Below are positions 37,804 through 49,400 of a stretch of 64,000 nucleotides of DNA, piece after piece. Source of the DNA: Moringa oleifera (Eukaryota; Streptophyta; Magnoliopsida; Brassicales; Moringaceae); the NCBI GenBank assembly GCA_021397835.1, contig JAJFZO010000049.1, forward strand, positions 1,121,001 through 1,185,000, written 5' to 3'. The first letter of the stretch is position 1. Every line of letters starts with the position of its first letter. The notes under the pieces were generated by a model. It was not told the DNA's origin. It saw only the letters and a program-made list of their open reading frames with translations, and made no database searches. The position numbers were made by a program, and so were the translations under genes.

Positions 37804-39340
37804 CCCCAGCAAATATATATGCTATCCACCCAATATGAATGATACTCCTTGCATTGCCCCCCTGTCATGTGGTGTTTAAAGATAATCACATGCTTTAGAT
37901 TACTAAATAATTACTACGACATTCTTCGAGAAGTATTAACAAGAAAGATGACTCAATTATCAGAAATTAACCACAATTGATAACATAAAGAGACAGAAAA
38001 TTTATGTCAAATGGCCAAAATCATGAGTAGAAATAAATAAGAAAAGGCATCAAGAAAGAAGCAGCCATAACTCTGAGGAATCAACAAATCAAGTCCAGAC
38101 AGTCATATAGTAGCAAACAAAAATCAAAGCACATTGATAATACTTATGCCCAGCATGAATTTGTCACACAGTTCTCTGTTAATAACATCATCAAGGCAAT
38201 GTTTTCTAGGTTTCTAAGCATACTCTCTAGGAAATCCAACCAAAAAAGCTCCATTTTCTTGGGCATATCCTTTTACTCTTTTCTTAAATTTTCTTTTATG
38301 CTCGGAGCACTATGGAACATCAACAATTAAATACAAGTTCAACCAGAAAAAAAAAAAAAAACTACTAAAATCACACCATCAAAGCAATATGAACTCCAGG
38401 ATCAAAACCGAAACCTAATAAAGATAAATATTGCGATTCATTTCCGTGAAAGCAAAACAGAACCTAAACATGGCGATAAGGGACAGAGTAAAAAAGGACA
38501 AATAAGAACACAAACCGAATAGAAACTCGCAATTGAATCAGTTTCAGATTATCTTCTTTCAGTTATAAAGCTCGTGGAGAAGAAGATAAACCCTAATTTC
38601 AGATCCAAAATAATAGAAAAGGCAGGTTGACATAGATGGACTTAACAATCGATGCATCCAAAAGAACATATCAAAGTTTGTCATCGCAAAGAGATAAGCT
38701 GAAAAAGTTACCTTGGGAGAGAGAGTGGAACCTCGCCAAATCCGAGTGGGTGACCAAAAAGCAAACCGCAAAGAGGGTTCAGCGCGAGCTTTTCTTATTT
38801 ACGTCTTTCTTGTCAGTATCAAGCTTCCTTCAACGGCAGACGCTCCACTCGTACCCAACAGTCAGTTAATGGAGAAAGATGGAGGAAACGACGACGTTTG
38901 AAATTTAAGGAAACACGAGGGATCTTCAAATACAAACACTAAATCATGCTAAACGACGACTACGACGACGTGTTTAGACAAACACGGCGGTCTTGCCATG
39001 TGGCAATGGTCGGTTCCTATTAGGCAAACCAGAAGGGTGGCCATAAGGCCCATACCTGGACCGGACTGGGCCGTCCCGTTAGCGAGGTTCATACCATAAG
39101 GAAGGGTTTGCGGAATCTGGGTCGTTAGATGATCGGTTTTGGACAATGTGCTGCTTCTTCTTGAACCTCTTAGGCCCGAAATTTAACTGGCTCATTAGCG
39201 GGGAAATCCATCCTCGGTCTAATGTGAAGGTTGGTTTCAAGGTTTTTATCGGTTAATTGGTCTTCACCGTCGGCACTTGATTGTAGGCTCCCATACTTTT
39301 TAAACGGTTTTTCGCGGTATCGTCATCATATGCTCTCCAG
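37804..39340. other. RHB1A upstream region and PPR promoter (divergent)
   Basis: RHB1A (minus) and the PPR gene (plus) diverge here. RHB1A probably has a 5' UTR intron with a leader exon around 38580-38870, but this is inference. The segment 38940-39340 is GC-richer and likely carries the PPR leader. An open frame from an ATG upstream of the PPR start (39231-39428, another frame) overlaps the PPR start codon. Confidence 0.4.
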
Positions 39341-41248
39341 ATGCCAGCCAGCTTCGATTGTCACCGTCCGTTTCAAACGACGGTTCTGCTTCTCACCAAT
39401 CCCCCTCAGACCAGCCACATTGCTGTAAAACGAGTCCCTTCACATCTTAGAACCTACTATTCTCCCTCGTCGAGTCGATTCAGAGACTGGGTGCCCTTGC
39501 ACGAGTCCGCTGACTCCAACGGTTCTCACTTAGCCCATTCTTTTTGCTCTGTTTCGCTGAAAATCACGGCTAAATGGGGTTTTCTTGGTCAAGGAAAACA
39601 AACGCATGCCCACATGATAAAGTTAGGATTATATAATGGTTCATTGTCTCTGCAAAACCAGTTATTGGACGTTTATGTCAAATGCAAGGAGCTTCATGAC
39701 GCAGAGAAGTTGTTCAATGAAATGCTTGTTAGAAACAGGGTGACGTGGAACACGATGATTTGTGGGGCTGTTTATCGCGTTAATAATCAAAATTATAGTC
39801 TCCTTCTAGGGTTTTCTTATTTTAGGAGGATGCTGTTACGTAAGGTGGGCTTGGATCACATAACGTTTAATGGTTTGCTACGTGCTTGTATTGAGCTAAA
39901 TGATATTGAGGCTGGCAGGCAGTTGCATTGCCTCATAGTAAAACTGGATTTTGATTTAGATTGCATTGTCAGTAGCGCGCTTGTTGATTTTTACGGGAAA
40001 TGTGGTTTAGTTGAAGAAGCACGAGGTGCTTTTGACATTGTTTTCAGTAAAGACTTGGTACTGTGGAATGTGATGGTTTCTTGTTATGCTCTGAATTCTC
40101 TGCCTGTAGAGGCTTTTGGTGCCTTTGACTTGATGCGACAGGATGGCTTGACGGGTGATGAGTTTACCTTCTCTAGTCTTCTCAATTCATGTGGGATATT
40201 GGGATCATGTGAACTGGGAAAACAGATCCATGGCCTTCTTGTTAAATTGTCTTTTGCATTAGATATTCAAGTAGCAAGTGCGCTTGTTGACATGTATGCA
40301 AAGAATGAAAATATAGATGATGCTCGTAAGTGTTTTGATGGGATGACTCACAGAAATGTTGTTTCGTGGAACACTATAATGGTGGCCTATGGGCAACATG
40401 GAGATGGGAAGGAAGCTATTAGACTTCTCAGAGAGATGTTCCGAGAAAATTTTCTCCCAGATGAACTAACTCTTGCAAGTGTACTTAGTTCAAGTGGCAA
40501 TGCATCCGTGGTATGTGAAATTACCCTAGTCCATGCTTGTGTGGTTAAAAGTGGGTTTCAAGCATTTTTATCAATTGCAAATGCTTTGATAAATTCATAC
40601 TCCAAGTGTGGCAGTATTGCTAGTGCATTCCAGTGTTTTAGTTCAGCTGTAGAGCCTGATCTTGTTACATGGACATCAATTATAAGTGCTTTTGCCTTCC
40701 ATGGCCTTTCAATAGAAAGTATCCAAAATTTTGAGGAGATGTTATCTACTAATGTAAGGCCAGATGGAATTGCATTCCTTGGGATCCTTTCTGCTTGTAG
40801 CCATGGGGGTTTAGTTACTGAGGGGCTTCATTACTTTAATCTGATGACCAGGAAGTACCAGATCAAACCAAATTCAGCGCACTATACTTGTCTAATTGAT
40901 CTCCTTGGTCGAGCTGGTCATTTGGATGAGGCTTTCAGGGTTCTGACATCAATGGCTCTTGAGCCTAAATCGGAGACCTTGGGAGCATTCATTGGGGCTT
41001 GTACAGCCCATGGAAACATCAAACTGGCAAAATGGGCTGCAGAGAAGCTTGTTGCTATGGAGCCTAACAAGCCTGTCAATTTTTCACTTTTATCTAACAT
41101 CTATGCTTCTGAAGGGAATTGGTCTGAAGTCTCTAGAGTACACATAAGAATGAGGGAAAGCTGTGTTTGTAAAGATCCAGGCTGTAGCTGGTTAGAAACA
41201 GCTGGTGATGTTGATATCTTTCCATCATGTGATAAATCCCACTCTTGA
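39341..41248 (+). CDS. Pentatricopeptide-repeat protein, PLS class with E motifs
   Basis: Organellar RNA-binding protein, 635 residues and intronless, as is usual for PPR genes. The N terminus (MPASFDCHRPFQTTVLLL, then SHLRTYYSPSSSRFRDW) is Ser/Arg-rich and could be a mitochondrial or plastid targeting peptide. From about residue 85, PPR motifs run in P-L-S order, for example NQLLDVYVKCKELHDAEKLF, NRVTWNTMICG and NVVSWNTIMVAYGQHGDGKE. After the last repeats comes an E motif (LGAFIGACTAHGNIKLAKWA, then LLSNIYASEGNWSEVSRV and GCSWLE). There is no DYW domain, so if it acts in C-to-U editing it needs a DYW partner. As I recall, the Arabidopsis counterpart At2g46050 lies between the ARID and TMEM8-like genes. 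Confidence 0.94.
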   Translation: MPASFDCHRPFQTTVLLLTNPPQTSHIAVKRVPSHLRTYYSPSSSRFRDWVPLHESADSNGSHLAHSFCSVSLKITAKWGFLGQGKQTHAHMIKLGLYNGSLSLQNQLLDVYVKCKELHDAEKLFNEMLVRNRVTWNTMICGAVYRVNNQNYSLLLGFSYFRRMLLRKVGLDHITFNGLLRACIELNDIEAGRQLHCLIVKLDFDLDCIVSSALVDFYGKCGLVEEARGAFDIVFSKDLVLWNVMVSCYALNSLPVEAFGAFDLMRQDGLTGDEFTFSSLLNSCGILGSCELGKQIHGLLVKLSFALDIQVASALVDMYAKNENIDDARKCFDGMTHRNVVSWNTIMVAYGQHGDGKEAIRLLREMFRENFLPDELTLASVLSSSGNASVVCEITLVHACVVKSGFQAFLSIANALINSYSKCGSIASAFQCFSSAVEPDLVTWTSIISAFAFHGLSIESIQNFEEMLSTNVRPDGIAFLGILSACSHGGLVTEGLHYFNLMTRKYQIKPNSAHYTCLIDLLGRAGHLDEAFRVLTSMALEPKSETLGAFIGACTAHGNIKLAKWAAEKLVAMEPNKPVNFSLLSNIYASEGNWSEVSRVHIRMRESCVCKDPGCSWLETAGDVDIFPSCDKSHS

Positions 41249-43085
41249 GCTTTGGAATTATGCCTTGTCAGGAGTGTTGCTTGGTCTAATGTAGGAATCA
41301 TTCAAGTTTCCAATTCTTCAATATGTTAGCCTGTGATCTGGATGACTGGCAGCCGACTTCCATGGCTGATCTAGTGCTTTTGTTTTGAAGACAAGCAGCC
41401 AAGGTATTGGCTTTCGTTTCTACTATTCTGTATCAATATCATATCTCAAAAAACAATTTACATACTGTTTGTGTTTGCAGGCCCTTCTGGAACCAGTTCC
41501 TGCCAAGCCTCGCCTTACCCAGCTTTGAACTAATTAGAGCAAGCCACCAGCCTAACTTCAGGTAGTTTCATCTGATTTGGCCTAGTTGAGCTGGATACCG
41601 AATTGGAAATTGATTCACCTCCCAGTTTAACTACTAAACAAGTAAGATCCCCACCAATTTTTTAGACAAGTTATTAGGCCAAACAAGAAATTGACTCTAC
41701 TCTTGTTGATCTATTATGCAGGGTAAAACCCAAATCGCTTTTTGTTAAAAGGTCAAGCTTTGTGCTGACTTAGAAATAGCCATTAAATCGTGATTTCTAG
41801 TTGAGTCAACAGAGTTGCAGCGTTGATTAACTCATATAAATAAGTTTGTTTAGCATCTTTCATATGCCTCTCTTACCATAGGTAAGCAAGTGATCATAGA
41901 AGCCGTACCAAGATGTAGGTTCTTGTAAAAAATTAGTCAAGTTACTGTATTTATTTGTAAATTGGAAAGATTTTTTAAAGATTTATGTGATCTTCAACTA
42001 CATATCTACTCCATCTCTGACGATCTCCATCCTTAACTTCAGGATTAAGTTGATTGACTTCTAATCAAAGGGTAACTCCTTCACTGGTTGTCCTTTTAGA
42101 ATTATTGAGTTGGTTTCCCTTTCTGTTGGTGCACGAGGAACTCTATCTTGCTGTTTTGTAGTTAGAAAACAGCATCTAACCACCTCTCTAAACATAAACA
42201 TCTTTGCCTGTACAGAACACTGAATTTGCAATTTTAATGTTTTACATCATTACCCTTGTGAAGATGATCTGGATTGAACTTGGTTATTTGGTTGTTCATC
42301 CATGTTGATGGATCATGGATCCAACAGATGGTGGACCTAACTGGCCATGGTGGACCTAACTTGGTAGTGCATGGCCAGAGGGCTTGAGAGTCTGCCTCTC
42401 CGCATCATCATTACACATTACAGATGTGGTTCTTGCTGGCAAGAGATCCAACTGCCCCTTCCTGCTGGTTTTCATGTCCTTCTCCGTGTCTGAACTGTGA
42501 TGACTTGACTTAAATGTAAGATCAAGATAATATTACCTTTCTATGAGAGGATACCGGTAACTGACACGTGTCAATTACCCATTTTACATGTTGTTTGGTC
42601 AATCGTCTGAATTGTTCCAAAAATTTGTTCTTTACTGGAAGCAGTTTCCTTTCTTATTTCTTTGTTTCTCTATTTTTAGCTACTGGAAAGAAGGAAAAGG
42701 CTGGAACATTGACAAGTTCCAGCAGACACAATTTCACTACTCCTGAACAGTTTTCTATATGCAAGCTCAGGAAGCAGTCTGGTTTTGTTTTTTTAGTTAA
42801 TTTCTTTTTGTTTTTATTTTCCTTTAAGAGCTTAATAATTCAGCTGGTATTGATCATGCTGATGCTTCTTATCTCTCTCTCTCTCTCTCTCTCTCTCAAG
42901 TGTCAACTTCGTTGGGTGGCCAGTGCTTAATTAATTACCTATAAAGTGGGGCAAACGAGCCTCAACTACTTTTTGAAAAATCAAAGTCTTACCTTTCTTT
43001 CTTCTCCCTCTCGCTCTTGCTTGCTGGCTGCCTGTCTCTGTGCGAGGATTGTGCTAGATCAAGTAAAAAAGAAGACCCAACTCCG
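41249..43085. other. PPR 3' region and CRCK promoter
   Basis: No gene recognised in 1.8 kb. A (CT)n microsatellite lies at 42871-42898. The 120-codon frame at 42568-42930 has low-complexity, Phe-rich content and no family features. The pyrimidine-rich part next to 43085 is probably the CRCK 5' leader. Confidence 0.5.
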
Positions 43086-43324
43086 ATGTACGGACGCCGG
43101 ACTCCTAGCAGGGGTGCAAGGTCGACGCCAGATAGGATTACATACTCGCCCACAACTGCGAGCTCATCGTCCTACAGCCGATACTCGGAGGGCTCCTCCA
43201 CTCCCAGAAACTCTAACTCCGTCGCGCGGACAGCCGCCCGATCGGTTGCTGCAGTCTTTGTCAACTGCTTCACTCCCCCTGACGCCTCCTCCTCCGACAA
43301 CTTCTCCTCATCTCCTCCTCGTAA

Positions 43325-43359
<35 letters not shown>

Positions 43360-45571
43360 TCCCTTTTTCTCAGTATTTAGATAGAAATCTAACTGCTTTT
43401 TTTTTTCTTTTTCAAAGTGATCTTCCCTTCTTCACTATTGATTTCGAGTCTTGATCTTCCATCTGAATGATTACGCTTTTAGATGAAGAAATGAGAGAGG
43501 ACAGTAACAAACGCATGAGCGAATTGGAGTTTAATGTTTTACGTATGTGTGTTTGTTCTCATTTTTCTTTTTGGTTTCTCTTTTTCAATTGCAGATCTTA
43601 GTTTGAGTAAAACATTCAACAGATCAATCTATTGGTTTGTCTGTTTGCTTGATGTTTAATTATTCTTGGCATTTTCTGGGCAGTCAAGCAGACAGAGGGC
43701 TTTGCTGTTACCTACTACTCTTGTATATAAACTGCCAGTTATCTTTTGAAAGTTTGATTTTGTCATTAAAGCATGGACATGATCTATCCTTAATGTATCA
43801 TCCATTGCCATTTCAACTGTACAAAATCTTTGTTTGAAGGACATAGAAGATGGATTATGTCGTATTTTGTTTGACTGATAAAGGAGATACAAATATCTCA
43901 ATGATCATAATTGGCGACTTAATTACTAAAAATAACAGTTAGATCTTCGCTGCATTATCACACAATACATCAGATGATTTAGAGTAACCTATGCTGTTCA
44001 TAGCTTCATTGGATACTTCGGGAAGTAGTAGAGAGAGAAGACGAAGTTCAAATCGAGGAATCTATGTCAACTCAAGTAATTCTACCCATGTAAGGGAACC
44101 AGGGAGCACAGAATTCACCTTGGAGGATATCTACAAGGCCACAAGGAACTTCTCTCCCTCATTCAAGATAGGACAGGGTGGTTTCGGGACTGTCTATAAG
44201 GGGAGACTTGAAGATGGAACTGTTGTTGCCATCAAACGAGCCAAGAAGGTTACAGAGGGACACTGGTTTTTATGTTTTGGTTACTGGGACGAAGGCGTGA
44301 TGCATGGAGCTTAACCTTGTACTTCTCATCTTTGTTTGCAGAGTGTCCATGACAAGCATGTGGGTGTGGAGTTTCAGAGTGAGATACGAACATTGGCACA
44401 AGTAGAACATCTGAATTTGGTTAAATTCTATGGGTACTTACAGCTTGAAGACGAAAGAATCGTGGTTGTGGAGTACGTACCCAATGGAACTCTCAGAGAA
44501 CACTTGGATGGTGAGTTCTCTTTCACTCTCTCCCTTCCCCATTTTTCTTGCTTGTGTGCATTATCTGAAAGATGGGAAGAATTAGTGCAGGTATGCATGG
44601 CAACATTCTCGACCTGGCTGCTCGGCTAGACATTGCAACTGATGTGGCTCATGCAATCACCTACCTTCACATGTATACAGGTCTGCATCACAAGTCAATT
44701 TAGTTTCATCTGTAACAAATTTGATGGCTTAATTCTATGAGAATAAGATGCTTTAACAGACACTTAACTAGATCCGGTGTTGGTTTTCAATGCAGATCAC
44801 CCTATCATTCACAGAGACATAAAGTCTTCCAACATCCTCCTCACCGATAAATTCAGGGCCAAGGTAGCTGATTTCGGTTTTGCTAGACTGGCTGCTGACA
44901 CTGACTCAGGTGCCACTCATGTGTCCACCCAAGTTAAAGGAACTGCCGGCTACTTGGACCCAGAATATCTCAGAACCTACCAACTCACTGAGAAGAGTGA
45001 TGTTTATTCATTTGGTGTCTTACTCGTTGAACTAGTTACAGGCAGGCGCCCCATTGAACCAAAACGAGAACTCAAAGAACGTATAACTACAAGATGGGTA
45101 TGATATCTTCTCCTTCTTCTTGTCTGATTGTCACTTCTGCTACTTATTCATACCTGGAGCTGCTTTGTTGTAATTCAAGCAAAGTTGTGTCTTCCACAGA
45201 ATCCAATTCACGCTCTTTGAAATCTTAAATCTAATAATTTGTCTTGTTGGGTGGTCGAAAGAAGGTACATGTGTCTCTTTTGTGACTTTAGTTCTTGTGA
45301 AGTGCAGGCTATGAAGAAGTTTGCTGATGGCGATGCCATTTCAACTTTAGACCCAAAGATACACCGAAGTGCTGGTAATAGCTTGGTCATTGAAAGGATT
45401 TATGAACTGGCTTTGAAATGTCTGGCTCCCCGCAGACAGAGCCGGCCAAGCATGAGGAGATGTGCAGAGATGCTATGGGGCATCCGCAAGGATCACAGGG
45501 AGCTTTCAGCTCTAGACACGCGTTCACCTTCTTCTTCTTCACAGAGGAGCACTTCAACAAGAGAAGGATAA
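43086..45571 (+). CDS. CRCK2: Calmodulin-binding receptor-like cytoplasmic kinase (CRCK type)
   Basis: Soluble Ser/Thr kinase without ectodomain or membrane span, 434 residues. Exons: 43086-43320, 44004-44248, 44342-44510, 44591-44680, 44796-45097 and 45308-45571, all GT-AG and in phase. The start [17 protein letters not shown] and the Ser-rich N terminus with CFTPP match CRCK2 as I recall it. The kinase domain opens with [12 protein letters not shown] at about 134-145, Lys156 in [14 protein letters not shown] with Asp254, DFGFARLA near 272, then [11 protein letters not shown]. It is an RD kinase with all key residues. Calmodulin binding is a property of the family and is not provable here. 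Intron 1 opens with (TC)n(AC)n repeats four bases after its donor site. Confidence 0.94.
43325..43359. repeat. (TC)n(AC)n compound microsatellite at the start of CRCK intron 1
   Basis: About 18 bases of TC repeat followed by about 17 of AC repeat, starting four bases after the gtaa donor. Length changes here would alter the sequence just downstream of the 5' splice site. Confidence 0.85.
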
Positions 45572-46432
45572 GGGAGTTGCCCAATGGGACTTATAGTTAA
45601 GCTTGCATGAACTGCTCCGGAATGTGTAGAAATGAAATTCAGTTTTATAGATAGATGGGGCAGAATCTCTGTGCATACACACTCTTTTAATTTCACTTTC
45701 TCAGGAAAATTTGACATTTTGAAAGGAAATTGTATCAATGGAGCCGATTCTACCATTAATGGATTATATTTGAGTGTAGCTCTTAGTTTGCCCTTCACTC
45801 AGGCTGCAAAAGATTATTGTTTCTAATAGAGTTGGTTCCACTTTCCAAGTTTTTCCATGATCTGTAACACAAAATTTTACCATCCAACATTTCAGACAGC
45901 TTTCAATTACAATCTCCTCTCAGACAACCTGGTGGAGCTTGCAGATGTTGTTTTCATCTTCCAGCGCAACAATGCAGATCTGTTAAAAGTGACTCAATCC
46001 AATCTGCAGGCACTTCCATTATGTTATTTAAAATAGTATGAAAAGCATTTAAGACAATAAGAGTTCCCTCTAGATTTACATGAACTGGAGTCACCTGCCT
46101 GGACATCTAACAGAATCTATGTCCTACCTGGAATCTAACAGAATCTCTGTCTTGCCTCTGTTTTCCTCCTACCCATGTGTATGAATATCCACAAAAGCTA
46201 AAATAAACCCCTGTATTTAAAAAAAAAAAAAAACACCTGGCTGGAGGGAGACATAAGTTGCAGGTCAAAGAATCCTGTATAACAGTTGGCTTGATTTTGT
46301 CAGAACTGCTTTGCTCGAATGGAGAAAATGAAAGTTTCAGTCTTGGCAAATACATGTTTTCGCTCCCTTGACAATAATTCATTTCTTTCAGAGAACCCAA
46401 CCTTGCAAACATCCACACTCACCTTCCCCTTT
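45572..46432. other. Shared 3' region between convergent CRCK and TMEM8-like genes
   Basis: No coding sequence recognised. It should contain the CRCK 3' UTR and the minus-strand TMEM8-like 3' UTR. An A-run lies at 46219-46233. Confidence 0.5.
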
Positions 46433-49400
46433 TTATTCAGTTGCGGTGAAAGAATCCTGCCGAGTTAACTCATAGTTTGCATCTCGGGGTCTTTCATCCT
46501 CACTATTTAATGTAACTGCTTTTGAACAGAGGAAGAAGAAGGATGATGTATATATGGTCACATGCCAAACACTGCAATTATTTCAGATAAAGAATGTTGA
46601 GAGACTGAGACAAATAGACAGATAAAGAGAGAAAGACGCAGAGAGAGAGAGAGAGAGGGCAAGTGACATGTACCTGTGCCATATCCAGTAACTTTCACTG
46701 CTTTCCAGTTTCCAACTTATGGCGGCCATGGCTAGTGCAGTAGAACCAGCCAGGACAAAACCCCAGCGAAATCTTCTCAAAATTGTCTTGATCAAATTCT
46801 GGAACCAGTCGATGATAGTTTGTCGTCTGCAATTAGAACATTTCATCAGAATTTTCAGATCAGAAATTCAAACATATTTCATTTGGTCAGATTCATTCAT
46901 TTTCTTTCAGGTTCCAAACACTCATATCCTCCATACATATATATATGTCATGGTATACTTTTCCACCATGAGCTTGAAAATATTATCCATAAATAGAGAA
47001 AGAAAACCCACCTGTCAAGAACGTGCAAGCAGAATCCAACTGAGAAGGAAAATGATCTATACTTGGTAGACAACTCTACAAGCAATCCAATTAGGAGACC
47101 CACCGCTCCAATTGCTACTACAAGAATGATATTGGAAGACCTGGAGAGTGCGGCACAGTGGAATGCTCAATAGTAGATCAACCAGAAAAGGATCCTAAAA
47201 TTTGGACTGTCTGCAAGCTCTAGTTACCTAGTTGCCTTGGTAACGGCCATGAGGGCCGTAAGGATAGTAACAACTGTTTGAATTGTCCTTTTGAATGCTT
47301 CATCAACAGTAGAGAGGTAGATGAAAGTGCTCACAACAGCCATGAAGGAAAGCCAGAAGTCCATGAACTGAAAATTCTCTGGTTGATTAGACTCTAACAT
47401 CTCAAACTAGTATGCCAGTATTGACACATAAAAAGATAGGCATATTGATGAACTCCTACCTGTAAGACGTTATAGGATAACGCACACCATGTGCCTACGT
47501 CGCAAGCGTGATATAAACCACTTGAAATTCCACTGCATGTGAAGAGCACCCACTCTGCAAATACCTGATTAAAGTAATTAATTATCATTCAGGCAATTAA
47601 AGTACTGTCACTACCATAAGTGTTAAACCTTTTTCAATTGGGTCAAACACGTAAATAAGAGCATTACCTTCTGCCGGAGAGCCCAATAAGCAGGAAGCAG
47701 AGCTGCAACATTTGATGCAATGAGAGCAACCGATTGCCAAATGTGCCCTGCACCAGTAATAGCCAACGGATTAGGACCAAACTATATACTAACAAGAACA
47801 TCAATTTACAAATAGTTTTTTTTTCCCCCTCTCTAAAAGCAGACGTCTTAATCAACCAAAAGCTGCATATTAACAACAACTAAACCCCAACCATGTTTAC
47901 ATGAAAGTCAAAAATATAAATGTACCTTGATGTGATACAATTTCAATACTGCAATCAAAGCCTCCATGGGTTCGATCACAAGAGCAAAAGCTGAAATGCA
48001 GAAAATGATATTAACTATGATGCCTCTGGGATAAGTCCCCAATAAGAAAATGTCAACATTAAACAGTTCTATTTTATAAAAGAAAAGGTTACCGCTAATA
48101 AAATACCTGAAGGATGTTAATCCGCTAGCATCGAAAGCATATTTGCAGTCCCCGTGAGAAGAGCATCTTTTTGGGCATCTTTCTAGTGAAACAGACATGA
48201 CTGTCTGATCTTTGGACATGCTGGTTAGATTTATATGTCTTAATCCAAAAGCCCAGGTTCCTTCTCTAGCATACAAGATATAAAAATCAACCTTTTCTTC
48301 ACTTGAATTATATGATATGAAGAACGTGGAGCCAGCGCTGGTCCTTGTCCTGTTTGCATAGTAATAATCCCAGCTATCAAGAGCTGGCAGTCCGCCAAAT
48401 CTAGCATATACTTCATAATTTATTTTATCATCTGATGTCAGTCGGATGTGTAAATTTCCTCCAGCTGCACCTCGAGGAATATCTATGAGAAAGTAAGTCC
48501 AAGTGTCATCTACTTGATGGCCTAATGAAGAGTTGCTTATAAGGGGTTCAAGAGGAAAATCAGCTCGGCCTGAGGGCACGTTGCCACTGACTGGCAAATA
48601 ATAAGATTCAAAAGGGATTGACTCTTTCCTGATAACTGTCTGCAGACAACCATTCTCAGCTTGTCAATAAAATACTCCTGCAGATAAGATTCTACAGGAA
48701 TCAACAAAATCAAAGAGACTACAAAGAGAAGCTTTTTTCTAAAGCAAGAAAACAACTCGCTCATCAACAAGCCTACCTGTAGTGTGTACCTTTCCCATGT
48801 ACAATTCGGTCCAGCTTTCCCCACAGGACATTCAAGCACTTGTGATTCCAGAGAATAGCAGACTTGGGTACCAGCATTCTGACCCTCTCCAAGTTCTTTT
48901 GAGCTATTCGCAGGTGTAATAACAATATACCAGCGACCAACTTTTGGTGATTTAATAACCAACGGATCCTTGGATATGTCACCATAGTAATCATGTAGAG
49001 TTGCTGAAGGGAATGCACCATGTCGAGCGAAACACATCAAAGTACTTCCATTAGTATTCCCAGTGTTATTTGAAAATGTAGCATTTTTAGCCGTAACAAT
49101 CAATTCTTCTGCTATTCCAGTCACATCCAGAGAGTAGACAGTAGGTTGGTCAGCCCCATGACAAGAAGTCTCAAGTAGATTTCTGCAAGAGACCACAGTC
49201 CCATTTGTTGAGTCTGCGAGCTTAGAATCCAGAGAAGTTCCTGGAAGATTGCGGCTGTTAGATCGAGAACATGAAAGTGGCATTACTGTCTGATTGCAGA
49301 ACCGACCCCCCGTGGCTGAGGTTGCACATCCTTCTACACTAATGTTTGCACTGAAGCTGTACGCTGGCACTCGGACAATCTGCGAGGTACCAGCATGTTA

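Noticed and set aside
42568..42930. 120-codon plus-strand frame upstream of CRCK
   Set aside because: Low-complexity Phe/Ser/Leu content ending in the translated (CT)n repeat; probably chance.
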